From contig JAPPFH010000110.1 of the NCBI GenBank assembly GCA_028875185.1, positions 1-64,000 of the forward strand: 64,000 nt of DNA, in the 5' to 3' direction. The notes beneath the pieces are model-generated. The model did not search any database. It was not told where the DNA came from and saw only the letters and a program-made list of their open reading frames with translations. A program made the position numbers and the translations under genes. This document shows, piece after piece, positions 1 to 7,436 of the stretch (its first letter is position 1; each line of letters begins with the position of its first letter). The DNA is from Chloroflexota bacterium (GTDB taxonomy: Bacteria > Chloroflexota > Anaerolineae > Aggregatilineales > Phototrophicaceae).

Positions 1-33
1 TGGAGACGCTCATCTGCTAATACCAATCAAGCC

Positions 34-236
34 TTGTAAGGCTTGATTGGTATTAGCGAAAATCGCCTGATTTTCTGCCCCCATCCCCCAGCCCCTTACC
101 CCAAAATGAGGGAAGGGGAGCTTAGCCCAGTGCGAAACAGTACACAGATTGCGATTTCGTCTCGTTATTAGGATCTGTCATGCAGTATTCTGCCCATTTT
201 TCATGCCGGTCTTGTAATACCAATCAAGCCTTACAA
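34..236. mobile_element. MITE-like element with 22-bp terminal inverted repeats
   Basis: Bases 34-55 and 215-236 are perfect 22-bp inverted repeats; the left arm begins TTGTAAGGCTTGATTGG. The inside has no credible gene. It contains a GAAAATC/GATTTTC hairpin (58-75) and a C-rich stretch (76-117) that recurs near 24390. A further copy of the arm in the opposite sense (16-33, core TAATACCAATCAAGCC) abuts the left end, so 16-57 also reads as a near-perfect 20-bp-arm palindrome and may be the end of a neighbouring copy. No clear target-site duplication and no transposase are seen, so this would be a non-autonomous element. Confidence 0.6.
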
Positions 237-293
237 ATCGTTTGTGTGGCGGGCAAAATCCCTCAGATTGGACGCGCCAAGAGTCGCGCTCGC

Positions 294-322
294 TTGACAG
301 CGCATTGTCAATTGTCTACAAT
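294..322 (+). promoter_or_regulatory. Promoter with overlapping GntR-type operator upstream of oppD
   Basis: TTGACA (294-299), a 17-base spacer and TACAAT (317-322) form a near-consensus sigma-70 promoter. The palindrome ATTGTCTACAAT (311-322) sits on the -10 box, and the 18-mer TTGTCAATTGTCTACAAT (305-322) is repeated exactly on the minus strand at 19166-19183. ATTGT-N2-ACAAT resembles operators of FadR-subfamily GntR regulators, and such a regulator is encoded at 15346. Binding here should block transcription of the ATPase genes. The expected start near 329 also rules out the earlier in-frame start codons at 242, 323 and 326. Confidence 0.75.
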
Positions 323-355
323 ATGATGACATCGCCCAGCGACCGACTGCGCGCT

Positions 356-1381
356 ATGCCTAGCGAATCAAGCAACGTACTCGAAGTACGCGATCTCAGA
401 ACCTATTTTCAGTTGCCCGAGGGTACGCTCAAAGCGGTTGACGGCGTCGACCTGACGATCGCTCCCCACCAGACGGTTGGCGTCATTGGCGAATCCGGCT
501 CGGGCAAGAGCGTCACAGCGCAATCGATTTTGCGGATTGTGCCACCGCCTGGCGCCATCGAAACCGGGGAAATCATATTGCGGCGCAAAGACGGCAGCGC
601 GGTCGATATAGGCAAGCTGAATCCGCGCAGCGCCGAAATCCGCGCCATTCGCGGCGCCGAAGTCTCGATGGTGTTTCAGGAGCCGATGACCAGTCTTTCG
701 CCCGTCCATACGATAGGCGCGCAAATCGTCGAGGCCATTCGGCTACACATTGAAAACGACAAGAAAAAAGCCAAGCAGTTGGCGCTGGATATGATTAATC
801 GCGTCGGCATCTCGAACCCGAAGCAGCGATTCGATGAATATCCGCATCAGTTATCGGGCGGAATGCGCCAGCGGGCGATGATCGCGATGGCGCTATCATG
901 CAGCCCCTCCCTGCTCATTGCCGACGAACCCACAACCGCGCTTGATGTCACCGTACAGGCGCAGATCCTGGAATTGATGAAGGAATTGCAGGCGCAATTC
1001 GGCATGGCGATCATGTACATCACACATGATCTGGGCGTCATCGCCGAGATCGCCGACGAAGTCAACGTCATGTATCTCGGTCGCGTGGTGGAACGCGCCT
1101 CGACGGTGGAGCTGTTCAAGAATCCGCGGCACCCGTATACGCAGCGACTGCTGAAATCCATTCCGCGTTTGGGCGGTCGTGGACGCGGGCGTCTCGACGC
1201 CATACGCGGCAATGTGCCGGTGCTGATGAATCCGCCGGCTCAATGCGGCTTCGCCTCACGCTGCGATGATTTCATCAGCGGAAAGTGCGATGCCGCCGTT
1301 CCATCGCTGGTGCATATGGGAAGCGATCACTATGCGCGCTGCTTCTTGCACAGCGAAGAAAGCGAGCCGGTTTATGCCTGA
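356..1381 (+). CDS. Opp/Dpp-family ABC transporter ATP-binding protein (OppD-like)
   Basis: First ATPase of an oligopeptide-family importer, 341 residues from the chosen ATG. Visible motifs are Walker A GESGSGKS (45-52), Q-loop FQEP (107-110), signature LSGGM (166-170), Walker B LLIADE with catalytic Glu191, and the switch His224. The C-terminal oligopeptide-transporter tail has four cysteines (297, 303, 311, 329), a pattern that binds an iron-sulfur cluster in some structurally known OppD/DppD-type ATPases. The start at 356 was preferred because the promoter's -10 box ends at 322. The gene overlaps the next ATPase by 8 bases. Its permeases and binding proteins lie 6-13 kb away in the same locus, and the context points to oligosaccharide rather than peptide import, as is known for other members of this family. 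Confidence 0.9.
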   Translation: MPSESSNVLEVRDLRTYFQLPEGTLKAVDGVDLTIAPHQTVGVIGESGSGKSVTAQSILRIVPPPGAIETGEIILRRKDGSAVDIGKLNPRSAEIRAIRGAEVSMVFQEPMTSLSPVHTIGAQIVEAIRLHIENDKKKAKQLALDMINRVGISNPKQRFDEYPHQLSGGMRQRAMIAMALSCSPSLLIADEPTTALDVTVQAQILELMKELQAQFGMAIMYITHDLGVIAEIADEVNVMYLGRVVERASTVELFKNPRHPYTQRLLKSIPRLGGRGRGRLDAIRGNVPVLMNPPAQCGFASRCDDFISGKCDAAVPSLVHMGSDHYARCFLHSEESEPVYA

Positions 1382-2426
1382 GCCGGAAGCGACAAGAACG
1401 AAAGAGATCGGCGAAGTCCTGTTAGAGGTGCGTGAGCTCAAGAAGCATTTCCCAATTGAGAAGGGCTTCTTTCGCTCGGTGCAGGGCCAGGTGAAGGCGG
1501 TCGATGGCGTCAGTTTCACCATTCGCGAAGGCGAAACTTTCGGACTGGTCGGGGAATCCGGCAGCGGCAAGACGACCTTGGGGCGCTGCATCGTGCGCGG
1601 CATTGAGCCGACTTCGGGGCAAATCATGTTCCGGCTGCCCAATGGCGACGAGGTCGATATTGCCACGTTGGACAAGAAGGGATTGCGCGCCGTGCGCAAG
1701 CACTTTCACATGATCTTCCAGGATCCGTATTCTTCGCTTGATCCGCGCATGTCGGTGCTTGATATTATCTCCGAGCCGATACGCAACAATAAGCTCCTTT
1801 CCGATTCGCGCGAGATTCAAGATCGCGTGCGAGAATTGATGGACAAGGTCGGCTTGGATATTCAGCATCTCAATAGATATCCGCATGCCTTTTCCGGCGG
1901 CCAGCGGCAGCGCATCGGCATTGCCCGCTCGCTGGCGCCAAGCCCGCTGCTGATCGTTTGCGATGAGGCTGTGTCTGCGCTTGATGTCTCGATTCAGGCG
2001 CAGATTCTCAATCTGCTGGAGGATTTGCAAGAAGAATTTAATCTTACTTTTCTTTTCATCGCGCATGATTTATCGGTCGTTGAGCATATTTCCGACCGTG
2101 TCGGCGTGATGTACGTTGGCCAACTGGTGGAGTTGGCTGATACCGACTCTTTATTCACCTCGCCCAAACATCCATATACCGAGGCGCTGCTTTCAGCCGT
2201 GCCGACAACCGATCCCGAAATCAAGATGGATCGGATCGTTTTGCCCGGCGAGGTCGCCAATCCGGCGGCGCCGCCAACCGGCTGTTATTTCCACCCACGC
2301 TGCCGATACGCGCAGGCGATATGCGCCGAAGAAGCGCCGGCGTGGACAAAGGTCGCCAACGGTCATTACGCCGCCTGTCACTTCGCCGATGAGTTGGAAC
2401 TGCGCGGCGTCGAGAATGAAAGCTGA
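1374..2426 (+). CDS. Opp/Dpp-family ABC transporter ATP-binding protein (OppF-like)
   Basis: Second ATPase of the heterodimeric pair, 350 residues from the ATG at 1374, which overlaps the stop of the upstream ATPase. Walker A GESGSGKT lies near residues 60-67, followed by a Q-loop FQDP, signature FSGGQ and Walker B ending in CDE. After the Walker B it reads AVSALD where family members usually have PVSALD. The C-terminal tail again carries four cysteines in the CYFHPRC...C...C arrangement. Translation is probably coupled to the upstream gene. With that partner it should energise the permeases at 13098-15251. Confidence 0.9.
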   Translation: MPEPEATRTKEIGEVLLEVRELKKHFPIEKGFFRSVQGQVKAVDGVSFTIREGETFGLVGESGSGKTTLGRCIVRGIEPTSGQIMFRLPNGDEVDIATLDKKGLRAVRKHFHMIFQDPYSSLDPRMSVLDIISEPIRNNKLLSDSREIQDRVRELMDKVGLDIQHLNRYPHAFSGGQRQRIGIARSLAPSPLLIVCDEAVSALDVSIQAQILNLLEDLQEEFNLTFLFIAHDLSVVEHISDRVGVMYVGQLVELADTDSLFTSPKHPYTEALLSAVPTTDPEIKMDRIVLPGEVANPAAPPTGCYFHPRCRYAQAICAEEAPAWTKVANGHYAACHFADELELRGVENES

Positions 2427-2785
2427 TGGATTTACTGATCGTCTTCGTTATCGCCTCGGTGATTGGCGCCGTTATGATCGCCTGGGTCATCATTTGGACA
2501 GCCAATCGCGCTTCGGCATCGGCGATAACGCGTCACTTCAAAGCCAGCGAGTATATCCTGGAGACGGGAAAGCCGCCGCCTGATTGGCTCGCGGCGCCAA
2601 TATGGAGACGCCTGCGGGCTAAGGCGGATACGTCAAACAGCGAAATTTCCCTACTTGCGCGCCTTGATGAATTGATTCGTTTCTTCGAACACTGCAGCTT
2701 CTACGAAGATGAATTCGCGCGTGAACAGCATCTGTCTCAATTGGAGGGCATACGGCGAGCCTGGCAGTCGGGCGAGGTCCGCTAG
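2426..2785 (+). CDS. Small single-span membrane protein of the opp operon, function unknown
   Basis: 119 residues. One hydrophobic segment covers about residues 3-25 and is followed by a charged soluble region rich in Arg and Glu, so it is likely anchored with a cytoplasmic tail. The ATG overlaps the stop of the upstream ATPase (TGATG), which indicates translational coupling. I do not recognise a family. Its operon position suggests an accessory or assembly role for the transporter, but nothing in the sequence proves it. It converges on the minus-strand gene that ends four bases later. Confidence 0.7.
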   Translation: MDLLIVFVIASVIGAVMIAWVIIWTANRASASAITRHFKASEYILETGKPPPDWLAAPIWRRLRAKADTSNSEISLLARLDELIRFFEHCSFYEDEFAREQHLSQLEGIRRAWQSGEVR

Positions 2786-2788
2786 CCA

Positions 2789-4579
2789 TCACTCCAGCCT
2801 GACGATCGCCCACAATTCGAGACTTGGCACGCGAACGACTGTATCCGCGTCAATTGCGCCGCATTGGATTTCGCGCGGCGATTCCTCCGGCGCGTAAAGC
2901 GTCGCGCGAGAAAATGTTCTGCCCAGCAAGCCGCCCACTAGCGTCAATTTGAGATTTCGCACGGCGCCATACGTATCCGACTCGATGTCGTAGTTGCTGT
3001 TGAGCAGATGACAGATGACTGGCGCGTCAACATTATCTGGCTGCTGGCGAATCAGCGCGCTGATATTATCGGCGCCGCTTACGCGAACGCTGTGCCCGGC
3101 TCGGTTGAGCAGATCGCTCGCTCCCGACCAGGTGATGAGGCGATCGCCCGCCGCCTTGAGCTTGGCTTCCTGCGCCTCGGTTAAGTATGACGGTTCAAAT
3201 CGCACAACCGCGCGGTACGGGCTGAGGTCCGCCTCAAGCAGTTGGTCTTCAACCCAGTCGTCGCCGGCGACGATGAGCCGAAAGGGGACATTGGCGCGGC
3301 TAAGGGCGATGCAAGCCTCAGCCAGTTCGGTTTTGGGCGCGCTGCGATTCTGCCCGCCGAGATGGCCGCCGCTCAAACGATCGCCCAGGTATTGCCGCAC
3401 CGCATTGTTGCTGAAAATTAGCGCGACCTCCGCGGCAGATTCGTATCCATCAAACAACTCCGGATAATCGCGAATGAAGTGATAGAGCGGTTCATAATCT
3501 CCCGGCTTGCTGTGATACCAGCAGTCGGGTTCGCCCGCGTTGCGTATCGTCCACATCTTGTCCGGCGCCATGAACACATGCCCATGGGCATAAGCCTGCG
3601 CGATCCAGAGGCGGATATGCCCCGGCCGGTCCTTGAGGCGGCAGGGCTCGAAGGCGCGCGGCACGCCCGTTATCGCCATCACTCGATCCAGGGCGTCCGC
3701 CAGTTTGAGGGCGTAGACCGCGTCGGTCGGCAGGATCTCTTCTTCCGGCGCCAGATATTGCATCTCATTGGTGTAGAAATCGTGGGCGTCAACAGCGTAA
3801 ATGAACTCCGCCCAATAGAAAGGCGAATTGGAACTCATTGGCACACGCTCGCCAAATTCCTGAGCGTAGCGCTTGAAAGCGCGAAAGAGTGTGTTGACCT
3901 CTCGCCACTGGTAATCAAAGTATTGTTTAGCCAAGGGGATGACCGGTGGGAAAGCCAGTATTTCCGCCCGATAACGCTCGTCCGTGACGCCATGAGACAG
4001 GAGAAAATCACGGTAATCAAAGGACTCGATATCATCGATTCCGTGCGATTCAAGTTCGGCCTCGCTCATTTCTGAATTGATATACTCGCGAAAACCCGCC
4101 ATACAGTGTTCGCAGAAGCAGCCGCCGTAGCGCGCGTTAAGCGAGGCAATCGTTGGAATCGCCGAATCGATCATGAGCCAATCCGTTCCCGCCTCCATCA
4201 CGCGGCGCAATTGGTCCATCAAGTAATGCCGATAACCAGGCGCATTGGTGCAGAAGTAATACGGAGGGTGCCCTTTGTAGCGGTGCTCCCACCAGGTTAT
4301 CGCCGGCCGGTCATTGAGATCGCGCACGGTCGATTCCATGTAGTTGGAATCGAAATCGATCATGCCCATCCAATCGGCATCCAGCTCGACGCGCCCCTGA
4401 AACTTGACGCCGCAGCGATGCGCCTCGTCGACATCGCGCATCATCTCCTCGTCGGGCGGCAGGCCGCGGCGGTCCGGCTCGGGCAGGAAACCCCAACCCA
4501 AGCCAGTCGCTCGATAGCGCCGATAGACATCCATGCCGCATGGACGGGTAATCAGCACATCAGATCGTTGTAAAGCCAT
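2789..4579 (-). CDS. Putative glycoside hydrolase-like protein (TIM barrel plus GATase-like domain)
   Basis: 596 residues, no signal peptide. The N-terminal two thirds look like a (beta/alpha)8 barrel: repeated strand-loop segments such as the one ending in WLMIDSA, then a zinc-binding-like GGCFCEHC pair of cysteines near residue 155, as seen in GH42-related and uncharacterised glycosidase-like proteins. The last 200 residues (from about EVALIFSNN) resemble the class-I-glutamine-amidotransferase-like trimerisation domain that follows GH42 barrels. It is the third gene of a minus-strand run behind a GH117 and a sulfatase, with a GGAG-type ribosome site. Activity on a sugar chain of the same substrate is likely; the exact family and linkage cannot be read from sequence alone. 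Confidence 0.6.
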   Translation of the reverse strand: MALQRSDVLITRPCGMDVYRRYRATGLGWGFLPEPDRRGLPPDEEMMRDVDEAHRCGVKFQGRVELDADWMGMIDFDSNYMESTVRDLNDRPAITWWEHRYKGHPPYYFCTNAPGYRHYLMDQLRRVMEAGTDWLMIDSAIPTIASLNARYGGCFCEHCMAGFREYINSEMSEAELESHGIDDIESFDYRDFLLSHGVTDERYRAEILAFPPVIPLAKQYFDYQWREVNTLFRAFKRYAQEFGERVPMSSNSPFYWAEFIYAVDAHDFYTNEMQYLAPEEEILPTDAVYALKLADALDRVMAITGVPRAFEPCRLKDRPGHIRLWIAQAYAHGHVFMAPDKMWTIRNAGEPDCWYHSKPGDYEPLYHFIRDYPELFDGYESAAEVALIFSNNAVRQYLGDRLSGGHLGGQNRSAPKTELAEACIALSRANVPFRLIVAGDDWVEDQLLEADLSPYRAVVRFEPSYLTEAQEAKLKAAGDRLITWSGASDLLNRAGHSVRVSGADNISALIRQQPDNVDAPVICHLLNSNYDIESDTYGAVRNLKLTLVGGLLGRTFSRATLYAPEESPREIQCGAIDADTVVRVPSLELWAIVRLE

Positions 4580-4599
4580 TTCCCCGCTCCAATACTGCG

Positions 4600-6246
4600 C
4601 TATATCTTCGTAACATAGGTGTAGTACGCGCCACGTTCGCGCCCTGCGTTCGCATCGCTTAGGGATGTGAACAACCGGGTTGCGCCAGCGCGCAGTTCCA
4701 TTTCAAACGTTACATGGCTGAGGGCTTCAGAGACATCTTTGGTCCAAGCCTTATCGCCAAGCGTGAGGCTGGCGCTGGTTATGTTCATCGGCTTGTCAGC
4801 CTCTCGCGGATGCGTACGCAATTCAATATGGTAATGACCGGGTTGCGCAACATCAATCCACCAGAATCCAGTCGCGTCATAAGCTGGATCATCTATCCAG
4901 CTTTGCCTCCAGGGAACGCGGCCTTCCGTCGGATGCCAATCGCGCGCCGATAGCAGCGCCGGATTCTCGTAGGTCGCGCCAACTGGGATCGCGACCATCT
5001 GCGTGAAACAGTCCTGCATTTCATTCCAAAATAGATCGTAGTCGCGGCGAAGCGCGGCCGCCACTTGAGGGAAGTCAGGCGCGACATCATGCGCCTGCGC
5101 CCGATCGCGCTCGACATCGTAGAGTTCCGTCTCGTTCGCCAATCGCCAGCGCCCATTGAGCACAGCCGTCTGATGCCATTTGCGCGGCTGGTCGGGCTGG
5201 AGCTGCACGACGATTGAACGCTCCGGCAATTCATCGACATCACCGCGCGTTAAGCCAGCCAGGCTGATGCCGTCAAATGCGATTTCAGGAGCGCTTTGCA
5301 GATCGCAGAGCTCGATCAGAGTTGGCAGAATATCAATATGCGCAGTCAGTTGGCTGACGTTTCGCTCAGTGGGCAAATGCCGTGGCCAGCGCATGAAGAA
5401 GCTCACCTGATGACCGCCATCGTAAAGCGAGCCCTTTTTGCCGCGCAAGCCTGCGTTAAAGCCAGCGCCAGTCGCTGGATCAAAGCCGGCCGCGGTGCCA
5501 TGATCCGCGGTGAAGATAACCAGCGTTCGTTCATCGAGGTGCAGCGCCTTCAATCGCGCGAAAAGTCGACCCATATTTTCGTCGAAATTGGCGATCATGC
5601 CGTAGAATTTGGCGCGTTCCTCCGGGATGCCCTGATCCAAATATGGCGCGGCGTAACGGTCCGGCACGATATGCGGCGCGTGCATGGCGTTCGGCGCCAG
5701 ATATATGAAAAAGGGCGCCTGTTTATTCGCATCAATAAATTCGAGCGCAGCGTCGAAGAAAACATCGGTGCAGTAGCCTTCGCAGCGCGTTGGCTCGCCA
5801 TTATGAAAGTACACATCGTCGACATAATTATTGCCCCAGTAGTCTGGCAGCTCGCCGATGCCGCCGCCGCGGTGACAGAGCGTTTCTTCGAAGCCGCGAT
5901 ACTGCGGGGCGAAGGGATAATTGTCGCCAAGATGCCACTTGCCAAACATGGCGGCGCGATAGCCCTCCGCGGCGAATACGTCAGCCATGGTCACCGCCGC
6001 GGGATTCAGCAGATGGCGTCCCTGAATTACATGCCATACGCCGTTGCGAGCGGCGTATTGCCCGGTCAGCAGCGCGGCGCGCGAGGGCGAGCAGAGTGGA
6101 TCGTGATGATGGTTGTCGAGCTGTACGCTTTCGCGCGCCATGCAGTCGAGATTGGGCGTTTTGAGGACGGGATTGCCGTGGCAGCCAATATCGCCATAGC
6201 CTTGATCATCGGTGATGACGAAGATGACATTTGGCGCGGCGGGCAT
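4600..6246 (-). CDS. Type I (formylglycine) sulfatase
   Basis: 548 residues. The maturation signature CSPSR (Cys52 to Arg56) is intact, so Cys52 would be converted to formylglycine. Asp13 and Asp14 of ITDDQG and a later TADHG provide the calcium site. The product should remove sulfate esters from a small substrate, most plausibly a sulfated oligosaccharide given the GH117 neighbours. The protein starts MPAAPNVIFV with no signal peptide, which is unusual for bacterial glycan sulfatases and implies a cytoplasmic enzyme acting after import. GGAG lies 8 bases before the ATG. The gene follows GH117 by 26 bases and precedes the glycosidase-like gene by 20. No formylglycine-generating enzyme or anaerobic maturase lies in the window. 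Confidence 0.9.
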   Translation of the reverse strand: MPAAPNVIFVITDDQGYGDIGCHGNPVLKTPNLDCMARESVQLDNHHHDPLCSPSRAALLTGQYAARNGVWHVIQGRHLLNPAAVTMADVFAAEGYRAAMFGKWHLGDNYPFAPQYRGFEETLCHRGGGIGELPDYWGNNYVDDVYFHNGEPTRCEGYCTDVFFDAALEFIDANKQAPFFIYLAPNAMHAPHIVPDRYAAPYLDQGIPEERAKFYGMIANFDENMGRLFARLKALHLDERTLVIFTADHGTAAGFDPATGAGFNAGLRGKKGSLYDGGHQVSFFMRWPRHLPTERNVSQLTAHIDILPTLIELCDLQSAPEIAFDGISLAGLTRGDVDELPERSIVVQLQPDQPRKWHQTAVLNGRWRLANETELYDVERDRAQAHDVAPDFPQVAAALRRDYDLFWNEMQDCFTQMVAIPVGATYENPALLSARDWHPTEGRVPWRQSWIDDPAYDATGFWWIDVAQPGHYHIELRTHPREADKPMNITSASLTLGDKAWTKDVSEALSHVTFEMELRAGATRLFTSLSDANAGRERGAYYTYVTKI

Positions 6247-6272
6247 GTCAGCGCTCCGGCGCCAAATGAATG

Positions 6273-7358
6273 CTAGACCCAGCCCAGCGATTGATCATGG
6301 CGCTCCCAGCGAATGAGGAAATCCCAGGGTTCTTCGATCGACGTAATGCCGAGCGCATCCTGGCTCTGCCTAGTGGCGTGCGGGCTCCACTGGGTGACAT
6401 GGCTCAAGCCCCAGGTCAAACCCGACAGGGGCTCGGCGTTTTCCGAATCCGAGACGCGCAAGGCGCCAGACGCTTGCGGCGGATCAATGATCGTCGCTTT
6501 CAGCGCAAAGTTTAGCCCGTCGGGCGCGAACTGAATCGTGTTTTTCTCCGGACCGCAGCGGGTCAATAGCGCGCCGACGCCGCCAGCGAAATTCCAGACC
6601 ATTACTTCGTGCCCGCTGTTGGTTATCGGGTTAAGCGGCGACTTCTCGTAAGGACCCAGGGGATCGTCGGCGATGGCGACGCCCCACTTGCTCTCCATAT
6701 TGCTGTGCCCGATGCCTTCGCCTTTGAAGTAGAGCCAAAAACGACCTTCGCGGAAAAGCAGCGCCGGGTCGTGGACGCGCAAGCTGTCGAAAGACCCTTG
6801 CTCGGTTGCTTCCAGCGGGTGGGCGCGTTCATCAAGCACGCCAGAAGGATCCGGTTCGACAACTGGCGCGGGCATCTTCGTCCAGGGTCCATGCGGCGAA
6901 TCAGCCCAAGCCAGGGCGATGGATTCTGGCGTGCCGCGCCAGGTCGGCGCTCGCGTCACCTGATACACCAAATAAAAGCGATCGTCATGCGCCAACACAT
7001 CGGGCGTAAAGATGCTGCGTTCGTCGTAGGCGCCGGCTGGTCCGCGCTCGACTGCCGGTCCTTGCTCTTGCCAGGCTCGGCCGTCCGCCGACGTGGCGTA
7101 CCAGACATCGGTCAGATCCCAGGGCATCGCCGGCAGGGTATCGGTGGCGCGCACATGGCCAACCGGCGCGCGAGGATGATCACCGCGGGTATACCATACG
7201 TAGTACAAGCCATCGACTTGGATGATGCAACTCGGATCACGGCGGACGATCCCCTTTTCGTAACCCAAGCCCTCAATCGTCGAATAGCGGAACTTGGTGA
7301 ACCAGGGGTTGTCCGCATCTCGCGTCTTGAAGCGCTGCATGGCCGCGCTTTGCGGCAT
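6273..7358 (-). CDS. GH117-like glycoside hydrolase
   Basis: 361 residues, no signal peptide. It shows the features I associate with GH117 (exo-acting 3,6-anhydro-L-galactosidases of agar breakdown): the N-terminal dimerisation motif SxAxxR (residues 4-9), RRDPS with Asp41, VYYVWYTR-like first blade, a later HDP, and NSGHE holding the His-Glu pair of the active site. The fold is a five-bladed beta-propeller. It leads the minus-strand enzyme run and has a GGAGG site 8 bases before the ATG. GH117 members differ in specificity, so anhydrogalactose release is a family-based inference, not a reading of the sequence. Confidence 0.8.
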   Translation of the reverse strand: MPQSAAMQRFKTRDADNPWFTKFRYSTIEGLGYEKGIVRRDPSCIIQVDGLYYVWYTRGDHPRAPVGHVRATDTLPAMPWDLTDVWYATSADGRAWQEQGPAVERGPAGAYDERSIFTPDVLAHDDRFYLVYQVTRAPTWRGTPESIALAWADSPHGPWTKMPAPVVEPDPSGVLDERAHPLEATEQGSFDSLRVHDPALLFREGRFWLYFKGEGIGHSNMESKWGVAIADDPLGPYEKSPLNPITNSGHEVMVWNFAGGVGALLTRCGPEKNTIQFAPDGLNFALKATIIDPPQASGALRVSDSENAEPLSGLTWGLSHVTQWSPHATRQSQDALGITSIEEPWDFLIRWERHDQSLGWV

Positions 7359-7380
7359 CGTAACATCCTCCGCCAGAATA

Positions 7381-7410
7381 ATCGTGGTGTGACAGGCGCC
7401 ACACCACGAT
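7381..7410 (-). promoter_or_regulatory. Intercistronic hairpin between binding protein and GH117 genes
   Basis: ATCGTGGTGTG and CACACCACGAT form a perfect 11-bp stem with an 8-base loop. It lies just after the stop of the solute-binding protein gene and about 20 bases before the GH117 start codon. There is no T-run after it on the minus strand, so it is more likely an mRNA-stability or processing structure than a terminator. Confidence 0.6.
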
Positions 7411-7436
7411 CCACTCTTCCAAGCAGTCGGCGGGAA

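Noticed and set aside
242-355. N-terminal extension of the first ATPase
   Set aside because: The promoter and operator at 294-322 lie inside it, and the family's conserved start matches the ATG at 356.
5296-6276. A 326-codon plus-strand frame opposite the sulfatase
   Set aside because: Antisense to a well-defined sulfatase with intact catalytic motif; no independent evidence of coding.
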